A DNA stretch of 64,000 nucleotides, from contig NZ_JADKYB010000023.1 in the NCBI RefSeq assembly GCF_016918855.1, positions 1-64,000 of the forward strand, read 5' to 3'. Made by a program: the position numbers and the translations under genes. Source of the DNA: Actinacidiphila acididurans. Lineage in GTDB: Bacteria; Actinomycetota; Actinomycetes; Streptomycetales; Streptomycetaceae. Numbering within the stretch: position 1 is the stretch's first letter; each line of letters opens with the position of its first letter. This document shows positions 1 through 8,223 of this stretch, piece after piece. Below the pieces are notes generated by a model. The model was not told the DNA's origin, ran no database searches, and worked only from the letters and a program-made list of their open reading frames with translations.

Positions 1-118
1 TTTCGGTGGTCATAGCGAGAGGGAAACGCCCGGTTACATTCCGAACCCGGAAGCTAAGCCTTTTAGCGCCGATGGTACTGCAGGGGGGACCCTGTGGGAG
101 AGTAGGACGCCGCCGAAC
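1..118 (+). rRNA. rrf: 5S ribosomal RNA, lacking about one base at the 5' end
   Basis: The first 118 bases match the high-GC actinobacterial 5S rRNA consensus: helix I strand TTTCGGTGG at 1-9 pairs with CCGCCGAAC at 110-118, and the conserved CCCGAACCCGG-type loop and GGAGAGTAGG segments lie between. The usual first G would sit just upstream of the window. This is therefore the distal end of an rRNA operon whose 16S and 23S genes lie to the left. Confidence 0.93.
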
Positions 119-129
119 AATTATTGACA

Positions 130-175
130 AAAGGGCCCGGCCCTGGATCATCCGATCCGGTGCCGGGTCCTTTTT
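130..175 (+). terminator. rRNA operon terminator
   Basis: A near-perfect stem (about 131-147 with 154-172, GGGCCCGGCCCTGGATC against GATCCGGTGCCGGGTCC) is followed by a T5 run at 171-175 and preceded by an A-run. This is a classical intrinsic terminator directly after the 5S gene. Confidence 0.85.
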
Positions 176-234
176 GTGTTCGGTGTAGAGTCGGGCCGCA
201 AGGTCGGCACGGTACGTATGGCTGGAGGGGACCC

Positions 235-843
235 GTGGAGGTCCAGGAGACACGGGTGCAAACGGATCGCATCTTCACGATCCCCAACATCCTGAGTATG
301 GCCCGTCTGGTCGGCGTGCCGGTCTTCCTGTGGCTGATTCTGTGGCCCGAGTTCCACGGTCCGAAGGTCGACGGATGGGCCCTGCTGGTACTGGCGTTCG
401 CTGGCATCAGTGACTACCTGGACGGCAAGCTGGCCCGCCGGTGGAATCAGGTCAGCAAGCTCGGCCGGGTGCTGGACCCGGCCGCGGACCGGTTGTATGT
501 ACTGTCCACCCTGGTGGGGCTCACGTGGCGGAGCATCCTCCCGTTGTGGCTCACCGTGCTCCTCCTGGCACGGGAAGTCATGATGGCGGTGATGCTGCTG
601 ATTCTGCGGAGGCACCGCTACGGCCCACCCCAGGTGAACTTCATCGGGAAAGCGGCTACCTTCAACCTCATGTACGCCTTTCCGCTGCTGCTGCTGAGCG
701 ACAGCAGTGGGTGGCTCGCCACCTTGGCGTCTGTTTTCGGCTGGGCGTTCGCAGGTTGGGGTACAACCCTGTACTGGTGGGCAGGGATCCTCTATGTGGT
801 GCAGGTCCGGCGACTCGTCAGGGCGGACACCACGGCTGACTGA
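235..843 (+). CDS. CDP-alcohol phosphatidyltransferase family protein
   Basis: A 202-residue integral membrane enzyme of the family that joins a CDP-activated lipid to a polar alcohol (phosphatidylglycerophosphate/cardiolipin synthase type). The signature D-x2-D-G-x2-A-R-x8-G-x3-D-x3-D is complete: Asp60, Asp63, Gly64, Ala67, Arg68, Gly77, Asp81, Asp85, so it should be active. Several hydrophobic helices follow. I chose the GTG at 235 because GGAGGGG lies 5-6 bases upstream; a GTG at 256 is the alternative. It is followed 23 bases later by the nucleotidyltransferase, so the two are probably one operon. Substrate (glycerol-3-phosphate, inositol phosphate or other) cannot be read from sequence. 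Confidence 0.88.
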   Translation: MEVQETRVQTDRIFTIPNILSMARLVGVPVFLWLILWPEFHGPKVDGWALLVLAFAGISDYLDGKLARRWNQVSKLGRVLDPAADRLYVLSTLVGLTWRSILPLWLTVLLLAREVMMAVMLLILRRHRYGPPQVNFIGKAATFNLMYAFPLLLLSDSSGWLATLASVFGWAFAGWGTTLYWWAGILYVVQVRRLVRADTTAD

Positions 844-866
844 GTCACGAGGAGGACGTTTCCAAC

Positions 867-3362
867 ATGAAGGCGGTTGTTATGGCCGGCGGCGAGGGTA
901 CCCGCCTTCGCCCAATGACGTCGAGCATGCCGAAACCTCTGCTGCCGGTGGTCAATCGGCCGATCATGCAGCACGTTCTGACATTGCTCAAGCGGCACGG
1001 ACTCACTGAGACGGTGGTGACCGTCCAGTTCCTGGCCTCCCTGGTGAAGAATTACTTCGGGGACGGCGAGGAATTCGGGATGGAGCTCACCTACGCCAAC
1101 GAGGAAAAGCCGCTGGGAACGGCCGGCAGCGTCAAGAACGCCGAGGAGGCGTTGAAGGACGATTCCTTCCTGGTGATCTCGGGCGATGCCCTGACCGATT
1201 TCGATCTCACCGAACTGATCGCATTCCACAAGGAGAAGGGCGCCCTGGTCACGGTTTGCCTGACCCGGGTCCCCAACCCCCTCGAGTTCGGGATCACCAT
1301 CGTCGACGACGAGGGCCGGGTGGAACGTTTCCTCGAGAAGCCGACCTGGGGCCAGGTGTTCTCCGACACGGTGAACACCGGCATCTACGTGATGGAGCCC
1401 GAGGTCTTCAACTACGTCGAGCCCGATGTGCCCGTCGACTGGTCGGGAGATGTCTTCCCGCAGTTGATGAAGGAGGGCAAGCCCGTCTACGGCTACATCG
1501 CCGAGGGCTACTGGGAGGACGTCGGCACCCACGAGAGCTACGTGAAGGCCCAGGCCGACGTGCTCGAGGGCAAGGTCGACGTCGACGTCGACGGGTTCGA
1601 GATCTCGCCCGGCGTCTGGGTGGCCGAGGGCGCCGAGGTGCACCCGGACGCGGTGCTGCGCGGCCCGCTCTACATCGGTGACTACGCCAAGGTGGAAGCC
1701 GGCGCCGAGATCCGCGAGCACAGCGTCATCGGCTCCAACGTCGTGGTGAAGACCGGTGCCTTCCTGCACAAGGCCGTCATCGCCGACAACGTGTACGTCG
1801 GGCAGGGCACCAATCTGCGCGGCTGCGTCATCGGCAAGAACACCGACGTCATGCGGGCGGCCAGGATCGACGACGGGGCCGTGATCGGTGACGAGTGCCT
1901 GATCGGCGAGGAATCGATCATCGCCGGCAACGTACGGGTCTATCCGTTCAAGACCATCGAGGCCGGCGCTTTCGTCAACACCTCGGTGATCTGGGAGTCC
2001 CGCGGCCAGGCGCATCTGTTCGGCGCGCGCGGCGTGTCCGGCATCCTCAACGTCGAGATCACGCCGGAGCTGGCCGTACGGCTGGCGGGCGCGTACGCAA
2101 CCACGCTCAAGAAGGGCGCGACGGTCACCACCGCCCGCGACCACTCCCGGGGCGCCCGCGCGCTCAAGCGGGCGGTCATCTCGGCCCTGCAGGCCAGCGC
2201 GATCGACGTGCGCGACCTGGAGAACGTCCCCATGCCGGTGGCCCGCCAGCAGACCGCTCGCGGCAGCGCCGGCGGCATCATGATCCGTACCACCCCGGGC
2301 CGTCCGGACTCGCTCGACATCATGTTCTTCGACGAGCGGGGCGCCGACCTGTCGGCGGGCGGGCAGCGCAAGCTGGACCGGGTGTTCGCGCGCCAGGAGT
2401 ACCGACGGGCCTTCCCCGGGGAGATCGGCGACCTGAACTTCCCGGCGACCGTGTTCGACTCGTACACCGGGGCGCTGCTGCGGGCCGTGGACACCTCGGG
2501 CATCGCCGAGGCGGGCCTGAAGGTGGTCGTGGACGCCGCGAACGGCAGTGGTGGGCTTGTTCTGCCCAGCCTGCTCGGCCGGCTCGGCGTGGACGCGCTC
2601 ACCATCAATCCCGGCCTGGACGAGGCGCGGCCCACCGAGACCGAGGAGAGCCGCCGGGCCGGGCTGGTGCGGCTCGGCGAGATCGTCTCCTCGGCGCGGG
2701 CCGCGTTCGGCGTGCGGTTCGACCCGGTGGGGGAGCGGCTGTCGCTGGTGGACGAGCGGGGCCGGATCGTCGAGGACGACCGGGCCCTGCTGGTGCTGCT
2801 CGACCTGGTGGCCGCCGAGCGCCGCAGCGGCCGAGTGGCGCTGCCGGTGACCACCACCAGGATCGCCGAGCAGGTCGCGGCCTACCACGGCACCCAGGTG
2901 ACGTGGACGACCACCTCGCCCGACGACCTGACCCGGGTCGGCCGCGAGGAGGGCACCATCTTCGGCGGCGACGGGCGCGGCGGCTTCATCGTGCCCGAGT
3001 TCTCCAGCGTCTTCGACGGGGCCGCGGCATTCGTGCGCCTGATCGGGCTGGTGGCGCGTACGCAGCTCACCCTCAGCCAGATCGACGCCCGCATTCCGCG
3101 CGCCCACGTCCTCAAGCGGGACGTGCCCACGCCGTGGGCGGTCAAGGGCTCGGTCATGCGCCGGGTGGTCGAGGAGGCCGGCGAGCGGTCGGTGGACACC
3201 ACCGACGGCGTGCGCGTGGTGGAGCCGGACGGGCGCTGGGTGATGGTGCTGCCCGACCCCGCCGAGGCCGTCACGCACCTGTGGGCGGAGGGTCCTGACG
3301 ACGCGTCGGCGCAGGCCCTGCTCGAGGAGTGGTCGCAGGTCGTGGAGAACGCCGGGCGCTGA
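867..3362 (+). CDS. Mannose-1-phosphate guanylyltransferase-like protein fused to a phosphomannomutase-like domain
   Basis: An 831-residue fusion. Residues ~1-235 are a nucleotidyltransferase with the GGEGTRLRPMT motif at 8-18, which binds the NTP and sugar-1-phosphate; ~250-370 is a left-handed beta-helix of hexapeptide repeats (IGD..., VIGSNVV, VIGKNT); ~385-831 resembles a phosphohexomutase. The mutase half lacks catalytic motifs: where a phosphoserine loop T-A-S-H-N-P is expected there is R-T-T-P-G (474-478), and the Mg-binding DxDGDR is DPVGERL (from 619). Known relatives in Streptomyces supply GDP-mannose for protein and cell-wall glycosylation; the mutase half is probably structural or regulatory here. 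ATG at 867 follows AGGAGG. Confidence 0.87.
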   Translation: MKAVVMAGGEGTRLRPMTSSMPKPLLPVVNRPIMQHVLTLLKRHGLTETVVTVQFLASLVKNYFGDGEEFGMELTYANEEKPLGTAGSVKNAEEALKDDSFLVISGDALTDFDLTELIAFHKEKGALVTVCLTRVPNPLEFGITIVDDEGRVERFLEKPTWGQVFSDTVNTGIYVMEPEVFNYVEPDVPVDWSGDVFPQLMKEGKPVYGYIAEGYWEDVGTHESYVKAQADVLEGKVDVDVDGFEISPGVWVAEGAEVHPDAVLRGPLYIGDYAKVEAGAEIREHSVIGSNVVVKTGAFLHKAVIADNVYVGQGTNLRGCVIGKNTDVMRAARIDDGAVIGDECLIGEESIIAGNVRVYPFKTIEAGAFVNTSVIWESRGQAHLFGARGVSGILNVEITPELAVRLAGAYATTLKKGATVTTARDHSRGARALKRAVISALQASAIDVRDLENVPMPVARQQTARGSAGGIMIRTTPGRPDSLDIMFFDERGADLSAGGQRKLDRVFARQEYRRAFPGEIGDLNFPATVFDSYTGALLRAVDTSGIAEAGLKVVVDAANGSGGLVLPSLLGRLGVDALTINPGLDEARPTETEESRRAGLVRLGEIVSSARAAFGVRFDPVGERLSLVDERGRIVEDDRALLVLLDLVAAERRSGRVALPVTTTRIAEQVAAYHGTQVTWTTTSPDDLTRVGREEGTIFGGDGRGGFIVPEFSSVFDGAAAFVRLIGLVARTQLTLSQIDARIPRAHVLKRDVPTPWAVKGSVMRRVVEEAGERSVDTTDGVRVVEPDGRWVMVLPDPAEAVTHLWAEGPDDASAQALLEEWSQVVENAGR

Positions 3363-3424
3363 ACCGGCGGTGCGCCGGGCCCCGTTCGGCGCGCATTCGA
3401 GCGTACGGGCCCCGACGTGCAACG

Positions 3425-4375
3425 ATGTGCGGCATGCCGCAGCAGTCATCCGAACGGAGCAGCCCCGCACCCGGGGCTGCTCCGCTGCGCCGTCCGGACT
3501 TCTCCATGTCGCTGCTCACCGACGTCATGGAGCACAGCCTGGACGCCGGATACGCGCAGGCCGCCGCCCGCCGCGGGCGTACCGGCACCGCGGGCTTCCC
3601 GACGGCGCTGAGCGGCCGGCTGTGGGTCGCGGCCGGACTGGTGCTCGCCGCGGCCGTGGTGACCTTCGGCGCCGCCCAGGCGCACTCCTCGGCGCCCACC
3701 GTCGCCAAGGAGCGGCAAAAGCTCATCGACCGCGTCCAGACCGAGACACGCGGCGCCGACGCCCTCCAGAAGGACGTGGACGGGCTGCGCGACACCGTGT
3801 CCGCCGAGCAGCGCGCCGCGTTGCACGACCACGGCGGCGACGCCAACCTGACGCTGGAACTGCTGGCCGCCGCCACGCCCGTGCACGGGCCGGGGGTACG
3901 GCTGGTGGTGGACGACGCCAAGGAGGCGTCCGGCGGCGACGGCAACGGGCCGCGCGAGAGCAGCGGTTTCTCCGACACCGGGCGGGTGCGCGACCACGAC
4001 CTCCAGCGGGTCGTCAACGGCCTGTGGACGTCCGGCGCGGAGGCGATCACGGTCAACGGCCAGCGACTGACGGCGCTGTCGGCCATCCGGGCCGCCGGGG
4101 ACGCCATACTGGTCGACAACAAGCCGCTGGCGCCGCCGTACACGGTGCTGGCGATCGGGGACGGGAAGCGGTTGAGCACGGCATTCCAGAACAGCGTGGA
4201 CGGTCGGTACCTGCGCGCGCTGCGGCAGGACTACGGGATCCGGTCCAGCATCGGTGTCCAGGGCGACCTGGAACTCGCCGCCGCGCCCAGTCTGACAGTG
4301 CGGTACGCCACACCGGCTGCCGCAGCCGGCACGCAGCAGGTGGGTACCGCCGCGGGTGGGAAGGGTTCGAAGTGA
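3425..4375 (+). CDS. DUF881 membrane-anchored protein (first copy)
   Basis: A 316-residue protein with a cytoplasmic N-terminus, one membrane helix at about 66-86 (LWVAAGLVLAAAVVTFGAAQ), a short coiled-coil region and a C-terminal DUF881 domain ending in a Gly/Ala-rich tail. DUF881 proteins sit beside Sbp in many actinobacteria and are associated with the cell envelope/division region, but no activity is established. Two in-frame ATGs (3425 and 3434) are possible; neither has a good Shine-Dalgarno. Its stop overlaps the GTG of the next gene (GTGA), implying translational coupling with the small Sbp-like protein. Confidence 0.8.
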   Translation: MCGMPQQSSERSSPAPGAAPLRRPDFSMSLLTDVMEHSLDAGYAQAAARRGRTGTAGFPTALSGRLWVAAGLVLAAAVVTFGAAQAHSSAPTVAKERQKLIDRVQTETRGADALQKDVDGLRDTVSAEQRAALHDHGGDANLTLELLAAATPVHGPGVRLVVDDAKEASGGDGNGPRESSGFSDTGRVRDHDLQRVVNGLWTSGAEAITVNGQRLTALSAIRAAGDAILVDNKPLAPPYTVLAIGDGKRLSTAFQNSVDGRYLRALRQDYGIRSSIGVQGDLELAAAPSLTVRYATPAAAAGTQQVGTAAGGKGSK

Positions 4376-4704
4376 TCGCCGTACTGGGCCTCGTCGTCGG
4401 AGTCGTGGTCGGTCTCGTGGTGCGCCCTGTGGTGCCCTCCGGGGTCGAGCCCTACCTGCCCATCGCCGTGGTCGCCGCGCTCGACGCCGTTTTCGGTGGC
4501 CTGCGGGCCATGCTCGACGGGATCTTCGACGACAAGGTGTTCGTGGTCTCCTTCCTGTCCAACGTGGTGGTCGCCGCGCTCATCGTCTTCCTCGGCGACA
4601 AGCTCGGGGTCGGCGCGCAACTGTCCACCGGCGTCGTGGTGGTGCTCGGCATCCGCATCTTCTCCAACGCCGCCGCGATCCGCCGGCACGTCTTCCGGGC
4701 GTGA
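4372..4704 (+). CDS. sbp: Small basic membrane protein, Sbp/DUF1290 family
   Basis: A 110-residue protein with three predicted hydrophobic helices (residues ~1-20, ~24-45 with a DAVFGGLRA loop, and ~60-105), matching the Sbp (DUF1290) family found next to division genes in Gram-positive bacteria. Start GTG at 4372 overlaps the preceding DUF881 stop by four bases. It is sandwiched between two DUF881 genes, which is the conserved actinobacterial arrangement. Function is unproven; membrane scaffold or complex partner of the DUF881 proteins is an inference from context. Confidence 0.85.
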   Translation: MIAVLGLVVGVVVGLVVRPVVPSGVEPYLPIAVVAALDAVFGGLRAMLDGIFDDKVFVVSFLSNVVVAALIVFLGDKLGVGAQLSTGVVVVLGIRIFSNAAAIRRHVFRA

Positions 4705-4711
4705 GGCCGTC

Positions 4712-5686
4712 ATGAGCGAGGAACACGACCACCCGGACCGGCCCCCGGCCGCCGCCACGCCCGAACCCGAGCCGGAACGGGAGCCGAAGGCCGTCGCCAC
4801 GCCCGAGTCGCGGCCGGCTGCGGAGCCCGCGCCCGAACCCGCCGCGGTGCCCGAGCCCAGGCCAGCGCCCGAGCCTGCCGCGACACCCGCGGCGAAGGCC
4901 GTCTCCGCCCCTGAGCCCGGCCCGCAGGCCCCCGCCGCGCCCGAGCCCGCGGAGCCCGCTGCCGCCGCCCCCAGCGGCCGACAGCGGCTGCTGGCCGGCC
5001 TGTGGCCGCCGCGGCTGTCCCGCGCCCAGCTCACCGTCGCGGTGCTGCTGTTCGCGCTGGGCCTCGGGCTGGCCATTCAGGTCCGGTCGACGAGCGACAA
5101 CAGCGCGCTGCGCGGCGCCCGTCAGGAGGACCTGGTGCGCATCCTGACCGAGCTGGACAACCGCGGCCAGCGGCTGCAGGACGAGAAGCGCGGGCTGGAG
5201 AATCAGCGCACCCAGCTGGAGACCAGCTCCGACCAGGCCGCCGAGGCGCTCAAGCAGACCCGGCAGAAGGCCCGCGAACTGGGCGTGCTGGCCGGTACGG
5301 TGGCCGCGCAGGGCCCGGGGATCACGCTGACGATCACCGACCCGCACGGCGGCGTGGAAGCCGATACTCTTCTGGACACCCTGCAGGAGCTGCGTGCCGC
5401 CGGCGCCGAGGCGATCCAGATCAACGACGTCCGGGTCGTCGCCGACACGTACTTCACCCAGGGTGCGGACGGTGTGCGCATCGACGGGCACAAGGTGACG
5501 CAGCCGTACCGGTTCAAGGTGATCGGCAGCCCGCAGGACCTCGAACCTGCGCTGAACATCCCCGGCGGGGTGGTACAGACGCTGGAGAAGCAGCAGGCCA
5601 CGGCCGATGTGGTCCGCTCGCAGAAGATCGTCGTGGATGCCTTGCGGCCGTCGGAGCAGCCTGACTACGCTCGGTCATCCCGGTGA
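4712..5686 (+). CDS. DUF881 membrane protein with a long Pro/Glu/Ala N-terminal region (second copy)
   Basis: A 324-residue protein. Residues ~5-90 are a low-complexity stretch dominated by Pro, Glu and Ala (PEPEPEREPKA, APEPAAVPEP types), probably an extended cytoplasmic segment; a membrane helix follows at ~108-125 (LTVAVLLFALGLGLAIQ), then a coiled coil (~145-185, heptad-rich LQDEKRGLENQRTQLE) and a DUF881 domain. ATG at 4712 is 7 bases after the Sbp stop. The coiled coil suggests oligomerisation with the first DUF881 protein. It has 5-6 residue Pro-Glu repeats that may vary in number among strains. Confidence 0.8.
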   Translation: MSEEHDHPDRPPAAATPEPEPEREPKAVATPESRPAAEPAPEPAAVPEPRPAPEPAATPAAKAVSAPEPGPQAPAAPEPAEPAAAAPSGRQRLLAGLWPPRLSRAQLTVAVLLFALGLGLAIQVRSTSDNSALRGARQEDLVRILTELDNRGQRLQDEKRGLENQRTQLETSSDQAAEALKQTRQKARELGVLAGTVAAQGPGITLTITDPHGGVEADTLLDTLQELRAAGAEAIQINDVRVVADTYFTQGADGVRIDGHKVTQPYRFKVIGSPQDLEPALNIPGGVVQTLEKQQATADVVRSQKIVVDALRPSEQPDYARSSR

Positions 5687-5791
5687 GCGGGGGGTCGGGG
5701 CTTCGGTGGGGTGCGTTGTAGTGGAAACTGTGTGTAACGATGGTTCGTCCTGCCCCACGGGCGGGTCTGCTTCTGTCAAGGGGAATCGCCC

Positions 5792-6580
5792 GTGAAGTTG
5801 TTCGGAAAGTTGTTCGGCAAGAGCGCGCGGCAGTCGGCCGAGCCGGCGACGGCGCGTCACCGCGCCCCGCGGAACCTGACCGATGAGGGTCAGGAGGCGG
5901 GCGATCGTCCGCTGTTCCGCAACGAGCCGCCGGACGCCGGCGGATATCCCGGCACGCCCGGCTCGGCGCCTGTTGACCAGGGTTCGGCGCCGCGCATAGG
6001 TTTCGGGGAATCGTCAGCCTCGACCCCGGGTGGAGGGTTCGGTTTGCCCGTCTGCAGCCGGTGCGGCCACACCAACGCGGAGGCCAGCCGCTTCTGCTCC
6101 AATTGCGGCGCGCCGCTGCGGGGAGGCGCAGGCGCCCCGTACGAGCGGCCGTCGGAGACCACCTCGACCATCTCGATCTCCGGCATCGAGGCGTACGAGG
6201 CCGAGGCCACCGGGCAGACCCCGCTGCCGACCCTGTCGCCCGAGGCGCAGGCCGCGGTGGACGCGCTGCCGCCCGGCTCGGCGCTGCTGGTGGTCCGCCG
6301 CGGGCCCAACTCCGGCAGCCGCTTCCTGCTCGACGGCGACCTGACCACGGCCGGCCGGCACCCGCAGAGCGACATCTTCCTGGACGACGTGACGGTCTCC
6401 CGCCGCCACGTGGAGTTCCGGCGTGGGTCGGACGGCGGGTTCACCGTCTCCGACGTCGGCAGCCTGAACGGTACGTACGTCAACCGGGAGCGGATCGACG
6501 CGGTCGCGCTCTACAACGGCGACGAGGTGCAGATCGGCAAGTACCGGCTGGTCTTCTACGCGAGCCAGCGGGGCATCTGA
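5792..6580 (+). CDS. GarA/OdhI-like FHA-domain protein with an added zinc ribbon
   Basis: A 262-residue protein. The C-terminal FHA domain (~165-256) has the phosphothreonine-binding residues GRH (188-190), SRRH (203-206) and LNGTYVN (225-231). A four-Cys zinc ribbon (Cys88, 91, 102, 105) precedes it, and an ETTS motif at 122-125 matches the Ser/Thr-kinase target site that switches mycobacterial GarA and corynebacterial OdhI. In those proteins the FHA domain inhibits 2-oxoglutarate metabolism and is released by phosphorylation of that motif. Gene order with ftsR, BFN and MerR supports orthology to Rv1827. GTG at 5792 follows AAGGGGA. Confidence 0.85.
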   Translation: MKLFGKLFGKSARQSAEPATARHRAPRNLTDEGQEAGDRPLFRNEPPDAGGYPGTPGSAPVDQGSAPRIGFGESSASTPGGGFGLPVCSRCGHTNAEASRFCSNCGAPLRGGAGAPYERPSETTSTISISGIEAYEAEATGQTPLPTLSPEAQAAVDALPPGSALLVVRRGPNSGSRFLLDGDLTTAGRHPQSDIFLDDVTVSRRHVEFRRGSDGGFTVSDVGSLNGTYVNRERIDAVALYNGDEVQIGKYRLVFYASQRGI

Positions 6581-6588
6581 TCCCTCTC

Positions 6589-6630
6589 GCGGGCCGCGTC
6601 CGGGCAACCGTCTGCCCGGGCGCGGCCCGC
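6589..6630 (+). terminator. Terminator-like hairpin between the FHA gene and ftsR
   Basis: An 18-bp almost perfect stem: 6589-6606 pairs with 6613-6630 around the hexanucleotide loop ACCGTC. No U-tract follows, as is common in Streptomyces. It starts 8 bases after the FHA stop and ends 21 bases before the ftsR start, so it could attenuate read-through. Confidence 0.65.
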
Positions 6631-6651
6631 GGGATTCCCAGGAAGGTGTTC

Positions 6652-7404
6652 ATGGCGCGAGAGTCGGGCGGTGCCGGGCGCGGCGCCGCCGACGACGGGA
6701 CCCTGCTGAGCATCGGCGCGGTGCTCGGCAGGCTGCGCGAGGAGTTCCCCGAGGTCACCATCTCCAAGATCCGCTTCCTGGAGGCGGAGGGGCTCGTCGA
6801 GCCGCAGCGCACCCCTTCCGGATACCGGAAGTTCGGCGCCAGGGACCTGGAGCGGCTGGCGTACGTGCTGCGGGTGCAGCGCGACCACTACCTGCCGCTG
6901 CGGGTGATCCGGGAACACCTGGACGCCATGGACCGCGGCGAGCAGGTGGCGCTCCCCGGGCCGGCGGAGTCCAAGGAAGCACTCAGCGGCCCCCAGAACG
7001 CCCTGGACTTCCCCGTCACGACTGATCAGCCCGCGGAACTGCGGATCGGCCGTGAGGAGCTGCTGGAGGCCACCGGGGCCGACGGCAAGGAACTGGCCGA
7101 GTGGGAGTCGTACGGACTGGTCGAGGCCGGCCGGGACGGCGGCTACGACGCCGAGGCGGTGACCATCGGCCGGCTCGTGGTGGAACTGGGCCGCTTCGGT
7201 GTGGAGCCGCGCCACCTGCGGGCGGTCAAGGCGGCCGCGGACCGGGAAGCGGGGCTGGTCGAGCAGGTGGTGGCGCCCCTGCGGCGGCACCGCAACCCGC
7301 AGACCCGTACCCGCGCGGAAGCCACCGCCCGGGAGCTGGCGGCACTGTCGGTACGGCTGCACGCCGCGCTGGTGCAGTCCGCGCTCCGGCTGCGGCTGCG
7401 CTGA
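6652..7404 (+). CDS. ftsR: MerR-family regulator FtsR
   Basis: A 250-residue protein with an N-terminal MerR winged-helix (LSIGAVLGRLREEFPEVTISKIRFLEAEGLV, then PSGYRKF for wing/DNA contacts) and a longer C-terminal region unlike metal-sensing MerR proteins: no Cys metal loop. Sequence and position between the GarA-like gene and the BFN gene match Rv1828/FtsR, a regulator of ftsZ in corynebacteria. ATG at 6652 has AGGAAGG 6 bases upstream. Regulation of division in this organism is inferred from the family. Confidence 0.85.
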   Translation: MARESGGAGRGAADDGTLLSIGAVLGRLREEFPEVTISKIRFLEAEGLVEPQRTPSGYRKFGARDLERLAYVLRVQRDHYLPLRVIREHLDAMDRGEQVALPGPAESKEALSGPQNALDFPVTTDQPAELRIGREELLEATGADGKELAEWESYGLVEAGRDGGYDAEAVTIGRLVVELGRFGVEPRHLRAVKAAADREAGLVEQVVAPLRRHRNPQTRTRAEATARELAALSVRLHAALVQSALRLRLR

Positions 7405-7522
7405 TCGGCCCCCCGGCCGCGGGCCGGACCGGCGGTATTCGGACAGGCGATCGCCCACCGGGTGGCGGCCCCGGGAGCTGCCCGACTACCCAAACCCGCC
7501 GGGCACGGCCTAGGGTTGCTGT

Positions 7523-7996
7523 GTGAACGAGCTCGACGTTGTGGGTGTCCGGGTCGAAATGCCCTCCAACCAGCCGATCGTGCTCCTGCGTGAAGTAGGA
7601 GGCGACCGGTACCTGCCCATCTGGATCGGGCCGGGGGAGGCCACGGCGATCGCCTTCGCGCAACAGGGCATGACGCCGGCGCGACCACTCACTCACGATC
7701 TCTTCAAGGACGTGCTCGAAGCGGTCGGTCAGACCCTCACCGAGGTGCGCATCACGGATCTGCGGGAAGGCGTCTTCTACGCGGAGCTCGTGTTCGCCAG
7801 CGGGGTCGAGGTCAGTGCCCGTCCCTCCGACGCCATAGCGCTCGCCCTGCGCACCGGCACGCCGATCTACGGCAGTGACGGCGTGCTGGACGACGCTGGC
7901 ATCGCGATCCCGGACGAGCAGGAGGACGAAGTGGAGAAGTTCCGCGAGTTCCTCGACCAGATCTCGCCGGAGGACTTCGGCACCAGCAATCAGTGA
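7523..7996 (+). CDS. Bifunctional nuclease (BFN) domain protein
   Basis: A 157-residue single-domain protein with the BFN fold motifs: NQPIVLLREVGGDRYLPIWIGPGEA, the TPARPLTHDL segment, and PSDAIALALRTGTPIY. An acidic tail (DEQEDEVEKFREFLDQ) closes the protein. It matches Rv1829, encoded between two MerR genes in actinobacteria. Nuclease activity was reported for plant members; the bacterial role is unknown. GTG at 7523 was chosen over an out-of-frame GTG two bases upstream. Spacing of 118 bases to ftsR leaves room for its own promoter. Confidence 0.87.
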   Translation: MNELDVVGVRVEMPSNQPIVLLREVGGDRYLPIWIGPGEATAIAFAQQGMTPARPLTHDLFKDVLEAVGQTLTEVRITDLREGVFYAELVFASGVEVSARPSDAIALALRTGTPIYGSDGVLDDAGIAIPDEQEDEVEKFREFLDQISPEDFGTSNQ

Positions 7997-8223
7997 GGGC
8001 CGCGCCGCGGTCGAGCGGGTCGGGACGGCAAGGTTGCCCCACGATCGGGCAATCTGACAGTCGTTCCCGCCTTCGGTCGGATCAAACCACTCGTGGGGTG
8101 AATATCACTCGGCGTGCCGAGTGTGGCGATCGTTGACGCACCCCGGGTGACTGCCTACCGTCGAGGTGGAAAGTCCCGTGGCACGTGCGCGCGGTCACGG
8201 GATGTGAAGGGACGGAGGGCGGC

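Noticed and set aside
792..3470. An 892-codon open frame on the minus strand
   Set aside because: It lies entirely opposite the nucleotidyltransferase gene. High GC makes long antisense frames common; it has Arg/His/Gly/Ala-rich composition, no motifs and no ribosome site.
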